DNA from: Alistipes sp. ZOR0009
GTDB taxonomy: Bacteria > Bacteroidota > Bacteroidia > Bacteroidales > ZOR0009
Direction of reading: 5' to 3'
NCBI RefSeq assembly: GCF_000798815.1
Contig: NZ_JTLD01000014.1
Location: 1-64,000, forward strand
Length of the DNA stretch: 64,000 nucleotides
In this document: positions 16,822 to 24,752 of the stretch, one piece after another
Layout of the letters: each line of letters begins with the position of its first letter
Position numbering within the stretch: position 1 is the stretch's first letter
The notes under the pieces: generated by a model
Told to the model about the DNA's origin: nothing
Seen by the model: only the letters and a program-made list of their open reading frames with translations
Database searches by the model: none
Program-made: the position numbers and the translations under genes

Positions 16822-18213
16822 CTATTGGGCCATTGCAGGCTTCTTATATCGGGCTGCGAACTTATTGCGTATCTCCTTTTCGTTAACTCCAGACATGGCA
16901 ACAATGCCACATGCGAGCGCCGCCATGCATAGGATAATAAGCCACATCGTTGATACATGAAGCAGGTTACCCAGCACAGAGGTGGATATCACGCCGCCCA
17001 TAATCTGAAAGAATTCGAGGCTCGATATTAGCACCCCCATCTGAGCGGCAGGAAAGAATGCTTGAGGTGCCATATTCATGGTGGGGAAGTTAAGGCCTAC
17101 GCCAAGTCCTGTAAGCAAAATCCCCAATACCAGCATCCCCATTGGAATATTTTGGCCGTATACCAGCAGCGGAATAAGCCCCGCTATGGATATGCTGAAG
17201 TTTACTATTGCCTGTAGCCTAAACCGCATCCATTTCGATGCAATAAAACCACCGCTCATTCCACCAGCCACAATGGCCAGCGACATTGGTAGCATTACCA
17301 TGCCCGAGTAGGTAGCACCTTTGTGCTGTACAATTTGCAGCAGGTAAGGAACGTATAGAATTATGCCGAATAGGGTAACGTACCCCATTGCTGCCGAAAA
17401 TGAGGCTCTTCGAAAAACTCCATTTCTGAGCATTTCAACGGGTAGTAATGGCGATTTCGAGTAGCGTTCTACTTTTATAAACCCGATGAACATCAGCAGC
17501 GAAAAGAGTAGTAGCGAGATGGTAACCGGAGATGTCCAAGGGAGCAGCTTACCACCTTCTGCAAAGCAGAGCAGGAATGGGAATAGGGCAAGCAGAAATA
17601 GCGTAATCCCATTAAAATCGACCTCGTTACTGCTGCCTGGATGCTTGATAAGCGGTAGCTGCCTTTTTAGTAGAAGGAAAGATAGCATCCCAACGGGAAT
17701 GTTGATGTAAAAAATCCAGTGCCACGAGAGGTAGTCGGTAACAACTCCGCCCACTACCGGACCAAGCATGCTGGCTAAGCCATGCATAGCGACGAGCATG
17801 CCGATATACTTTCCTCGCTTTTGTGGCGGAAACAGCTCGGCACAAATTATGAATGCGCTCGATGCCAAAACACCTCCACAGGCTCCCTGTAATCCGCGAA
17901 AAAGAGTCAGCATCGGCATATTTACCGCCAACCCGCAAAGCGACGATGTTAGCATAAACAGCCCGATGCCCCAAAGGGCTACAACTTTTCGGCCAAGCAC
18001 GTCCGAGAGCTTACCAGCAATTGGAATAACCACGGTAGAAAAGAGCAGATACGATGTAAACGGTAGCGAGTAGTGGCGTAGCCCCTGTAAGTCGGCAATA
18101 ATCTTGGGCATGGCAGTTCCTACAATCGAGTTGTCGAGGGCCGATAAGAATAGGCAAAGCATTAATCCGGCCATCGTAGCAGGAATGTTCCTGACAGAAA
18201 TCTGAGCATCCAT
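16822..18213 (-). CDS. MFS drug:H+ exporter of the DHA2 (EmrB/QacA) type
   Basis: 463 residues, almost all membrane helices. Family motifs are visible: LDNSIVGTAMPKI in helix 1 (motif D1), GKLSDVLGRKVV between helices 2 and 3 (motif A), and GPVVGGVVTDYLSWHWIFYI across helices 5-6 (motif C, typical of antiporters). The length fits 12-14 helices. It should export toxic organic compounds in exchange for protons. A -7 promoter box lies 24 bases upstream, and a block of 41-bp tandem repeats begins about 125 bases before the start codon. It faces the AraC/GyrI gene tail to tail. Confidence 0.9.
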   Translation of the reverse strand: MDAQISVRNIPATMAGLMLCLFLSALDNSIVGTAMPKIIADLQGLRHYSLPFTSYLLFSTVVIPIAGKLSDVLGRKVVALWGIGLFMLTSSLCGLAVNMPMLTLFRGLQGACGGVLASSAFIICAELFPPQKRGKYIGMLVAMHGLASMLGPVVGGVVTDYLSWHWIFYINIPVGMLSFLLLKRQLPLIKHPGSSNEVDFNGITLFLLALFPFLLCFAEGGKLLPWTSPVTISLLLFSLLMFIGFIKVERYSKSPLLPVEMLRNGVFRRASFSAAMGYVTLFGIILYVPYLLQIVQHKGATYSGMVMLPMSLAIVAGGMSGGFIASKWMRFRLQAIVNFSISIAGLIPLLVYGQNIPMGMLVLGILLTGLGVGLNFPTMNMAPQAFFPAAQMGVLISSLEFFQIMGGVISTSVLGNLLHVSTMWLIILCMAALACGIVAMSGVNEKEIRNKFAARYKKPAMAQ

Positions 18214-18236
18214 TTTAGTTGGTAATTATTATGCCG

Positions 18237-18244
18237 CAAATCTA
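18237..18244 (-). promoter_or_regulatory. Bacteroidota -7 box of the MFS gene
   Basis: On the minus strand the sequence reads TAGATTTG, an exact TAnnTTTG match, with the predicted transcript starting about 18 bases before the ATG at 18213. No -33 TTTG at the ideal distance. Confidence 0.5.
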
Positions 18245-18337
18245 TTGTGCGACGAAAAAAATGGCTTGCCGATTCTTGCTATTCACTTGACAATTCTTGC
18301 TAAATGTAGGAATGGCTTGTCCTAAATTGGGACTTTG

Positions 18338-18624
18338 GTTTTAGCGTTGAATCTCCAATTGAATGCCCAACTAGATTAGTTTTAGCGTTTAATCTCCAAT
18401 TGAATGCCCAGCCCGATTGGTTTTAGCGTTTAATCTCCAATTGAATGCCCAACCCGATTGGTTTTAGCGTTTAATCTCCAATTGAATGCCCAGCTCGATT
18501 AGTTTTAGCATTTAATCTCCAATTGAATGTCCACCCAAATTGGTTTTAGGATTCAATTGCCAATTGAATATCCAACTCGATTGGTTTTAGCGTTCGATTG
18601 TCAATTGAATGCCCAGCTGATTCT
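18338..18624. repeat. Seven tandem copies of a 41-bp repeat
   Basis: Units begin at 18338, 18379, 18420, 18461, 18502, 18543 and 18584, with an exact 41-bp period. Each reads GTTTTAGCGTTTAATC, then TCCAATTGAATGCCCA, then a short variable end such as GCCCGATTG. Copies 2-4 are nearly identical, while copies 5-7 have more substitutions. Every unit contains CAATTG, and CCAATTG with the terminal CGATTGG forms an imperfect inverted repeat. The block lies between the 3' end of the Crp/Fnr gene and the promoter of the MFS gene. Not coding in any frame that I could support. Confidence 0.95.
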
Positions 18625-18723
18625 GCGATATGGATAAGCCCTAATGTTAGTGCTGCAAAGAATCTGTAAGCATACAAAAGCACGACGCTTTGTTGAGCGG
18701 AGGGAAAAGGGGGAAAGTTGGTG

Positions 18724-19398
18724 CTATCCCTTTTCGCTTATTTGAGTAAGTAGCTCCTCGTTAAGAACGGTAATTGTTTTTCCGTTGAGGTCAATTATTC
18801 TTTCGTGATGAAAGTCGGAGAGTATTCGGCTTGCATTTTCGCGCGTAGTCCCCGAGAATTCGCCCAACTCCAGCCTCGAAATGGGTAGGGTAAATGTTTT
18901 GCTGCCATAAATTTCCTTGTAGAAGTATACAAGGCTTTCGGCAATTCGTCCCGTGGCTTGCTTTTTAGAGCTATTAATGTAGCTATGAAAGTTCTTGAGC
19001 TCGTTTTGGCTTAAATCTTTTACAATTTGAAAGGCAAAGTCGCCATTTGAGTAGAAGAAGCTTTTAAAGGTTTCCAGATCGAGAAAGCATACAGCCGAAT
19101 TTTCGAGCGCTGTAGCCGAAAAATGGTTGATCTTATCGCTAAAGTTGCTTGGGAGGCATAGGTACCTGGGGCCTCTTATAATTCGCTTAATTTTTTCTAC
19201 CCCGTTTTCGTTCATGTGGATTTTAACCACGCCCGATTTAAGGTAGGCTACGTTGGTGGATAGAGCATTTTGCTTGACAACGTTTTCGCCAGCCTTAAAG
19301 TAGACCTCTGCGCATCCTTTGCCAAGGAGTTCAAGCTCCTCGTCTTTTAGTTTCTCTGTAGCGGGAGATTTATACGAACAAACTTTACACTTATGCAT
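18724..19398 (-). CDS. Crp/Fnr-family regulator, divergent from the sulfur/Hdr operon
   Basis: 224 residues from ATG 19398; a GTG at 19425 is in frame but overlaps the predicted -7 promoter box, so the ATG is preferred. Residues about 20-135 are the cyclic-nucleotide-binding-like beta-roll (YFKAGENVVKQN, YLKSGVVKIHMN). Residues about 150-222 are the winged helix, with recognition segment SGTTRENASRILSDF. The extreme N-terminus has MHKCKVC (Cys4 and Cys7), and further cysteines occur in GCAEVY, YLCLPSN and AVCFL, so redox or Fe-S sensing is possible. It is divergent from, and probably controls, the operon starting at 19542. Confidence 0.9.
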   Translation of the reverse strand: MHKCKVCSYKSPATEKLKDEELELLGKGCAEVYFKAGENVVKQNALSTNVAYLKSGVVKIHMNENGVEKIKRIIRGPRYLCLPSNFSDKINHFSATALENSAVCFLDLETFKSFFYSNGDFAFQIVKDLSQNELKNFHSYINSSKKQATGRIAESLVYFYKEIYGSKTFTLPISRLELGEFSGTTRENASRILSDFHHERIIDLNGKTITVLNEELLTQISEKG

Positions 19399-19424
19399 AC
19401 GCCTGTTAGGGATAGATGAAAGCA

Positions 19425-19432
19425 CAAATGTA
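19425..19432 (-). promoter_or_regulatory. Bacteroidota -7 box of the Crp/Fnr gene
   Basis: The minus strand reads TACATTTG, an exact TAnnTTTG match, predicting transcription from near 19419 and a leader of about 20 bases to ATG 19398. Confidence 0.55.
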
Positions 19433-19438
19433 TAAGAA

Positions 19439-19454
19439 TGTGCGAAATGTCACA
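19439..19454. promoter_or_regulatory. Crp/Fnr-type operator in the divergent promoter region
   Basis: TGTGCGAAATGTCACA is a 16-bp palindrome close to the Crp consensus (TGTGA-N6-TCACA, one mismatch). It lies just upstream of the regulator's -7 box, where binding would block its own promoter, and about 75 bases upstream of the likely start of the rightward operon, a position usable for activation. Binding by the neighbouring regulator is inferred. Confidence 0.65.
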
Positions 19455-19508
19455 TCCTGATATAACTTCTTGTACACCTTTTTTGATCGAATAGGTAGAA
19501 AGATGCTA

Positions 19509-19516
19509 TTCCTTTG
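19509..19516 (+). promoter_or_regulatory. Candidate -7 box of the DsrE/Hdr operon
   Basis: TTCCTTTG matches TAnnTTTG except for one base, with TTTG at 19482-19485 as a possible -33 element 23 bases upstream. Transcription would start near 19521, about 20 bases before the first gene, which has AAAGGAAG as a ribosome site. Confidence 0.35.
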
Positions 19517-19541
19517 TGTAATTCTCAAAAACTAAAGGAAG

Positions 19542-19904
19542 ATGGAAGACAAGCTCGTAATTATCAGTACCAATGGTCCAGAAAATTCAGAAAAGGCAAC
19601 CCTCCCATTTGTGCTGGCAACAGCCGCTCAAACGGTAGACGTAAAGGTGGTGGTAATTCTGCAGGCAAATGCCGTGATGGTTGCCAAAAAAGGCGAGGCA
19701 GAGGCAATCTGTGCTCACGGCTTTTTACCCTTAAAAGGACTTATTGATACTTTCTTGGAGCTGGGCGGGGAGCTGCTGCTGTGTACACCCTGCGTAAGGG
19801 AAAGGGGAATTGGAACACAGGAGCTGGTTGAGGGGGCTGTTTCAATAGCAGCTGGGACGGTGGTTACCGAGGTGCTTTCGGCAAAATCGGTAGTAACCTA
19901 CTAG
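19542..19904 (+). CDS. DsrE-family sulfur-carrier protein
   Basis: 120 residues, the size of a single DsrE/TusD-like domain. The N-terminus (KLVIISTNGPEN) is the first strand and loop of the fold. Cys residues occur in EAICAHGF (about 57) and in LLCTPCVRERGI (about 86 and 89); DsrE proteins carry sulfane sulfur as a persulfide on such a cysteine. It is the first gene of an eight-gene co-directional operon with DsrE2, TusA and Hdr/Qmo-like subunits. That neighbourhood points to sulfur trafficking rather than tRNA thiolation, where TusBCD would be expected together. Confidence 0.85.
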   Translation: MEDKLVIISTNGPENSEKATLPFVLATAAQTVDVKVVVILQANAVMVAKKGEAEAICAHGFLPLKGLIDTFLELGGELLLCTPCVRERGIGTQELVEGAVSIAAGTVVTEVLSAKSVVTY

Positions 19905-19960
19905 GATGAATTTAGGGCTTATGGCCACACAATAAACAAATAAAGTAATAACAGGCAAAA

Positions 19961-20527
19961 ATGGAATCAGAAGTAACAAACCAGCTAGCGCAGCTACAAA
20001 AAGAGCTCGAAGCCTTAGGTAAAAAGGTGTCGATGCTAGAAAATAGCCGCAAGGATCAGCTGTCGATTGCCGTTGTATCGGGAGACTTCGATAAGATTTT
20101 GGCATCGATGGTGATTGCGCTTGCCGCAGCTGCAAACGATACGCAGGTGAAGCTTTTCTTCTCGTTTTGGGCGCTATCGGCGCTTCGCGATGAGAAGAAA
20201 AGAGCAAACGGGAAAGATTTTATCTCAAAGATGTTTGGGGTAATGCTTCCGAAGGGACGAAATAAGCTCGGCTTATCGAATCTAAACATGATGGGGATGG
20301 GCCCTGTGATGATAAAGTACCTGATGAGAAAGAAGAATGTGCTTTCTATCGACAGAATGTTTAAGGAGGCTGCAGAGCTTGGTATCGAAATCACCATCTG
20401 CGAAATGTCGATGGACTTGATGGGCTTTAAGAAGGAGGAGATAATCGATTATCCGAACCTGAGGTATGCCGGAGCCTCAACATTCGTAAACGAAGGGCTA
20501 GAAAGCAGCATGCAGCTCTTCATATAA
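19961..20527 (+). CDS. DsrE2-family protein (DsrE/F-like, membrane-associated type)
   Basis: 188 residues. A short coiled coil (about 4-27, LAQLQKELEALGKKV) precedes a DsrE-like domain beginning QLSIAVVSGDFDKILASM. The conserved DsrE2 cysteine is present as Cys147 in ITICEMSMDLMG. The middle has hydrophobic stretches (VIALAAAAND, KLFFSFWAL) that may associate with membrane. In sulfur-oxidising bacteria DsrE2 occurs with rhodanese and TusA and accepts sulfane sulfur. Here it lies between DsrE and TusA in one operon, supporting a sulfur relay. Confidence 0.87.
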   Translation: MESEVTNQLAQLQKELEALGKKVSMLENSRKDQLSIAVVSGDFDKILASMVIALAAAANDTQVKLFFSFWALSALRDEKKRANGKDFISKMFGVMLPKGRNKLGLSNLNMMGMGPVMIKYLMRKKNVLSIDRMFKEAAELGIEITICEMSMDLMGFKKEEIIDYPNLRYAGASTFVNEGLESSMQLFI

Positions 20528-20560
20528 CATTAATTCAACAACATAAAAACTAGAAAAGTC

Positions 20561-20812
20561 ATGACAAACGAAGAATTATCAGCTTTAGGCGTAGCAAAGT
20601 CGGTTGATGCACGAGGCACCGCATGTCCAGGTCCACTATTGGAGGCCAAAAAAGCTATAGGAACAATCGCTTCTGGCGAAGTGATGGAAATTCTATCGGC
20701 CGACGAAGGTACGCGTGTAGATATTCCTAAGTGGTGCACCAAGCAGGGGCACGAGTATCTAGGAACCGTAGAGGAGAATGGGTACTACAAAATCTTTATG
20801 AAGAAAAAGTAG
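20561..20812 (+). CDS. TusA-family sulfurtransferase
   Basis: 83 residues with an N-terminal extension of about 12 and the diagnostic CPGP motif: VDARGTACPGPLLEAKKAI, with active Cys22. TusA proteins pass persulfide sulfur from one protein to another. The rest of the fold is complete (SGEVMEILSADEGTRVDI, then a Trp-Cys-rich stretch at about 54). Its position between DsrE2 and Hdr-like genes matches sulfur-dissimilation TusA proteins rather than the housekeeping tRNA-thiolation form. The gene is 33 bases after dsrE2 and 10 bases before the next gene. Confidence 0.92.
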   Translation: MTNEELSALGVAKSVDARGTACPGPLLEAKKAIGTIASGEVMEILSADEGTRVDIPKWCTKQGHEYLGTVEENGYYKIFMKKK

Positions 20813-20822
20813 AACTAAAATC

Positions 20823-21230
20823 ATGGCAAATCCAGTAAAAAAGAGTGCCAAGATATTGGTGTTTTCCACCGAAAAAATATCAGATCCCGCCATTGATATG
20901 GCGGGATTGCTTAAGCTGCACTATCCCCCTAAAGTATACACAATACCTCTGCGCTGTTCGAGCGGTGTTAAGCCACGCTGGATTTTGCACGCATTTGAGC
21001 AGGGGTTCGATGGCGTTTTTATAGCTGCCGATGGTAGCGACTGCTCGTATGGGGAGTCGTGTACCGAGAAGACAGGCCATTTGGTTGGTAAAACTCACGA
21101 GCTGATGAAGGAGAGAAACATTGAGCCAGCCCGTTTGCGTATGGCCGCTCTGTGCTCGGTATGTAGCGAGTCGTTTGTAAAGCAGATGCGGACTTTTAAC
21201 GACTACCTTTTGTCAATTTCAAATAAGTAG
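20823..21230 (+). CDS. MvhD/FlpD-like iron-sulfur subunit (hydrogenase delta-type)
   Basis: 135 residues of the MvhD/FrhD family, small [2Fe-2S] proteins that pass electrons to HdrA in methanogens and in Hdr-Flox complexes. Cysteines are at PLRCSSGVKP (about 41), GSDCSYGESC (about 68 and 73) and ALCSVCSESF (about 102 and 105), a cluster-binding pattern consistent with the family. In QmoB this domain is fused to the C-terminus of an HdrA-like protein; here it is a separate gene directly before the two HdrA-like genes (2 bases to the next). That suggests a complex with them. Confidence 0.88.
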   Translation: MANPVKKSAKILVFSTEKISDPAIDMAGLLKLHYPPKVYTIPLRCSSGVKPRWILHAFEQGFDGVFIAADGSDCSYGESCTEKTGHLVGKTHELMKERNIEPARLRMAALCSVCSESFVKQMRTFNDYLLSISNK

Positions 21231-21232
21231 GT

Positions 21233-22534
21233 ATGCAGGAAAATATAAAAAAATCTCAATACGATGCCCTTGTAATTGGAGGAGGTATTGCCGGGGGAGA
21301 AGCAGCGCTTAATCTGGCAAATAACGGTTATAAGGTGCTTGTCGTTGAGAAGGATTTGACTATTGGGGGTAAGATGATCTTGTTGAGTAAGGTTTTCCCT
21401 ACTTTAGATTGTGCGGCTTGCATTACGACCCCTAAGGTTTCTGAAATTTCTCGCCATGCGGGAATTACGATCTTTACAAGCAGTGAAGTCACCGCCGTAA
21501 CAAAGAATAACGAGGGGCGATTTGTGGCTAGTGTTACCAAGCGACCTCGCTATGTGGTTACCGAAGATTGCACCGGATGCCAGCTGTGCGAGCAGGCTTG
21601 TCCGGTTAATGTACCCGATCAGTATCAGCTGGGGCTGATAGGTCGTAAGGCGGCATTTATTCCCTTTAACATTGCTAGTCCCAGAGTTGCAGCAATTGAT
21701 ATAGATAATTGTACGCTTTGTGGCGCATGCGAAAAGGCTTGTCCGACCAAGTGTATAGATTTTACCCAAGAAACAGAAGAGTATAGCATCGAAGCCAAAA
21801 CGGTAATTGTGGCAACGGGGTTTAATCTATTCGACCCGTTAAAAATGCCCCGATACGGTTATGGAAAGATGAAAAACGTTATAACCTCCATGCAGATGGA
21901 GCGTCAGCTGGCGCCTACGCGTCCATTTAATACAATACTACGCCCCGGCGATGGAAAGGTACCCGACAAGATAGCATACGTCCTATGTACCGGATCTCGC
22001 GATGCATCGGTTGGTAATCCTGTTTGCTCGCAGATCTGCTGCATGTACTCCATAAAGCAAGCGCAGCTGCTAATGGGAGCCCTCCCAATGGCTGATATTA
22101 CCATTTACTACATCAACATACGTTCGTTTGGAAAGGGCTTCGAGGAGTTTTACGAGCAGGCTAAGGGTATGGGGGTAAACTTCGTGAAAGGTAAGATTGG
22201 CACCATTACCGAAAAGGAGAATGGTAATCTAATTCTAAGATATGAAGACATCAACGAAGGTGTAGTGAAAGAGGCGGAGCACGATATGGCGGTACTATCG
22301 GTTGGCGTATTGCCAAACGAAACGCCATCGGCATTATTTAAAAATAGAGAGCTTAAGGTTGATGCGCAAAAGTTTGTATATCAGCCCGAGGTGTTGGTTA
22401 GCCCTGCACGCACCAGCATCGATGGTGTTTTTGTGTCGGGAACGGCATCAGGACCTATGGATATTCCGGATTCGATACTATCAGCAGGATCTGCAGCAGC
22501 CGAAGCTATCAGCTACTTAAACTCGAAACCATGA
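21233..22534 (+). CDS. HdrA-like FAD/[4Fe-4S] flavoprotein (QmoA-like)
   Basis: 433 residues. Residues 9-40 form the FAD Rossmann motif (VIGGGIAGGEAALNLA). The signature LDCAACITTPKV near residue 60 is typical of HdrA/QmoA. Two ferredoxin motifs follow: CTGCQLCEQACPV from Cys113 and CTLCGACEKACPT from Cys160. A second part of the FAD domain ends with a GxxxG-like segment near the C-terminus (GVFVSGTASGPMDIPDS). QmoA passes electrons in the quinone-interacting complex of sulfate reducers. The stop overlaps the next start by 4 bases (ATGA), indicating translational coupling. Confidence 0.92.
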   Translation: MQENIKKSQYDALVIGGGIAGGEAALNLANNGYKVLVVEKDLTIGGKMILLSKVFPTLDCAACITTPKVSEISRHAGITIFTSSEVTAVTKNNEGRFVASVTKRPRYVVTEDCTGCQLCEQACPVNVPDQYQLGLIGRKAAFIPFNIASPRVAAIDIDNCTLCGACEKACPTKCIDFTQETEEYSIEAKTVIVATGFNLFDPLKMPRYGYGKMKNVITSMQMERQLAPTRPFNTILRPGDGKVPDKIAYVLCTGSRDASVGNPVCSQICCMYSIKQAQLLMGALPMADITIYYINIRSFGKGFEEFYEQAKGMGVNFVKGKIGTITEKENGNLILRYEDINEGVVKEAEHDMAVLSVGVLPNETPSALFKNRELKVDAQKFVYQPEVLVSPARTSIDGVFVSGTASGPMDIPDSILSAGSAAAEAISYLNSKP

Positions 22535-24462
22535 AAAAAAAGATAGGCGTATATATCTGTCACTGTGGTGGCAATATTTCCGATTATGTTGATGTTGAAA
22601 AGGTGAAGCAGGCGGTAGGCGAGGAGAATATCGTATTTCTATCCAAAACTACCGTATTTGCCTGTGCCGACTCCAACCAAAAGGAGATGGTTGATGATAT
22701 TAAGAGTAACGAGCTCGACGGCGTGATTGTAGCCTCTTGCTCCCCTAAGCTGCATCAAACCACCTTTAGAGCGGTTACCGAACGCGCGGGGCTTAACAAG
22801 TATAGCTACGTACACGCCAACATTCGCGAGCAGGTGTCGTGGGCGCATTCCGATATGAAAAGGGAGGCAACAGAAAAGGCTATTCAGGTGGTGAAGGCGG
22901 CCATCGCAAAGGTGGAGTATGCAGAATCGCTAGATCCCATTAAGATAAAGTCGGAAAAGGCGGTGGCTGTTATTGGAGCCGGCTTGGCAGGGATGAAGGC
23001 TGCGCTGGAACTCTCAAAAATGGGTAGTCAGGTTTATCTTATCGAGCGCGATCATTTTGTAGGTGGACGAGTGTCTCAGTGGGATTCGATGTATACAAGC
23101 AACGAGTCGGGCAGTAAACTTATAGAAAAGCTTTACTCCGAAATTCGTAGGCAAAATAGCATAACCTTGTTTACTGGTGCCGAGCTGGTAAGCAATGCGG
23201 GTAGCATCGGAAACTTTACGCTTTCCCTAAGGGTTAGCCCTCGTTTTATCTCCCATAAATATAGCCGCGAAGAGGTTGCTAAGGCGGTTGAGGTTTGTCC
23301 AGTATCGGTTGACGATGAGTTTAACTTTGGTATAACCAAGCGTAAGGCAATCTACCCCGCGTTGGCAGATGTATATCCTCAACAGCCTGCAATTGATATG
23401 GCGAATTGTACCCGTTGCGGTAGTTGCGAAAAGGTTTGTAGTAGCATCAGCTTATCTCAGGATCAGGAGACGATAAATCTTAACGTGGGATCTATTCTGA
23501 TGGCTACAGGTTTCGATCCCTATAAGCTGCAGATTGGAGAGTTTGGGTATGGAGATGTGGATAATGTAATTACTCTTCCCCAGCTGAAACGGCTCATCTC
23601 ATTGAGCAACGGAAAGCTAACTTATAAAGGTAAGCAAGTCGAAAATATAGCCTACATATACTGTGTAGGAAGCCGTCAGGCTGAAGGTGAAAACAAGTAT
23701 TGCTCGAGATATTGCTGCACCTCAATTATTCATACAGCAATAGAGGTTCGTAGTAAGTTTAAGAATGTAAACAACTTTCATTTCACTCGTGGTATACGAA
23801 CATACGGAAAGCAGGAGCTGCTTTATCGGGAAGCAAGTAGCAATGGAGATATCTTTTTACAGTCGTATGAAGATGATCTGCCTGTAGTAGTCGTAGAGCA
23901 CGGAAGAACGATTGTTCGTATAAACGACATTCTTTCGAATAGGCGTGAGCTGGAAGTTGAAGCCGACCTTGTGGTATTGGTTACAGGAATGACTCCTCGT
24001 GAAGATAACTCGGTTGGCAGTTTGCTTAAGTTGCCGAAGGGGCGCGATAAGTTTTTTAATGAGATTCACATGAAACTTCGTCCTGTGGAGACGGTGATAG
24101 ATGGAATTACCATTGCAGGAACCTGTCAGGGGCCAAAAAGTGCGATGGAGACAGCCAACTCTGCGCTTTCGGCTGCCGCAAAATCTTACTCGTACGTAAG
24201 CAAAGGCGAACTGGAGATGGAGCCTATTATTGCAGTGGTAAACGAGAAGCAATGTACATGGTGTACCGCATGTACCGACGTATGTCCATTTAGCGCGATA
24301 GACAAAGTGGGGGATGCTGATAGATCGTTTGCTGTAATAAACAGCTCGGTTTGTAAAGGCTGTGGCATGTGCCTACCTGTTTGTCCTACCGATGCAATTG
24401 AGTTGCTCACCTTCTCGAACCAAGAAATAGAGCGAATGATTGACACCCTTGCCAACGATTAA
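22531..24462 (+). CDS. Full-length HdrA-like FAD/multi-[4Fe-4S] flavoprotein (QmoB-like, without MvhD domain)
   Basis: 643 residues. The N-terminus has GVYICHCGGNISDYVD and FACADSNQ and VASCSPKLH (cysteine-rich HdrA head). The FAD motif GAGLAGMKAAL begins near 149. A [4Fe-4S] motif CTRCGSCEKVC starts at Cys293, and a C-terminal two-cluster ferredoxin has CTWCTACTDVCPF at Cys575 and CKGCGMCLPVCPT at Cys608. HdrA is the electron-bifurcating flavoprotein of heterodisulfide reductase; QmoB is its homologue in sulfate reducers, where an MvhD domain is fused on. Here MvhD is separate, upstream. No obvious catalytic residue is missing. Confidence 0.93.
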   Translation: MKKKIGVYICHCGGNISDYVDVEKVKQAVGEENIVFLSKTTVFACADSNQKEMVDDIKSNELDGVIVASCSPKLHQTTFRAVTERAGLNKYSYVHANIREQVSWAHSDMKREATEKAIQVVKAAIAKVEYAESLDPIKIKSEKAVAVIGAGLAGMKAALELSKMGSQVYLIERDHFVGGRVSQWDSMYTSNESGSKLIEKLYSEIRRQNSITLFTGAELVSNAGSIGNFTLSLRVSPRFISHKYSREEVAKAVEVCPVSVDDEFNFGITKRKAIYPALADVYPQQPAIDMANCTRCGSCEKVCSSISLSQDQETINLNVGSILMATGFDPYKLQIGEFGYGDVDNVITLPQLKRLISLSNGKLTYKGKQVENIAYIYCVGSRQAEGENKYCSRYCCTSIIHTAIEVRSKFKNVNNFHFTRGIRTYGKQELLYREASSNGDIFLQSYEDDLPVVVVEHGRTIVRINDILSNRRELEVEADLVVLVTGMTPREDNSVGSLLKLPKGRDKFFNEIHMKLRPVETVIDGITIAGTCQGPKSAMETANSALSAAAKSYSYVSKGELEMEPIIAVVNEKQCTWCTACTDVCPFSAIDKVGDADRSFAVINSSVCKGCGMCLPVCPTDAIELLTFSNQEIERMIDTLAND

Positions 24463-24473
24463 ATCCGAATTAT

Positions 24474-24752
24474 ATGGAAATTGAAAAAGGTAAGACCGTA
24501 AAATATATGAGGGAGAAGCGGAAGGCTTCATCTGAGGTAATCGAAAATCTCAAAGAGTTTAATAGAGTAAAGAAAAGCATCCTAGAGGCGATGGCCGAGG
24601 AGGAAAAAACTATTGCTCAGCTTTCAGAACAGCTAGGTATGCCTAAGCACGAGGTGCTCTACCATGTAACATCTTTGGTGAAGTTTGGCTTCCTAGAGGT
24701 AGGAGAGATTGATGATATGGACGAGTACTATTCCTATAAAATTAAGAGGTGA
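24474..24752 (+). CDS. Small winged-helix protein inside the Hdr/Qmo operon
   Basis: 92 residues. A basic N-terminus (KYMREKRKASSEV) precedes a winged helix-turn-helix of the ArsR/MarR-like type: KTIAQLSEQLGMPKHEVLYHVTSLVKFGFLEVG, with a short wing at the C-terminus. It has no cysteines, so it is not itself a redox sensor. It lies between the HdrA-like and QmoC-like genes and its stop overlaps the next ATG (TGATG), so it is translated with them. It may regulate the operon or bind within the complex; which is not clear. Confidence 0.8.
   Translation: MEIEKGKTVKYMREKRKASSEVIENLKEFNRVKKSILEAMAEEEKTIAQLSEQLGMPKHEVLYHVTSLVKFGFLEVGEIDDMDEYYSYKIKR

Noticed and set aside
18338-18624. CRISPR array
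   Set aside because: The 41-bp units are tandem with no unique spacers; both the repeat and the gap are conserved, and no cas genes are in the window.
19542-21230. TusBCD-type tRNA thiolation relay
   Set aside because: DsrE and DsrE2 with TusA and Hdr genes match dissimilatory sulfur modules; TusB/C/E homologues are absent from the operon.
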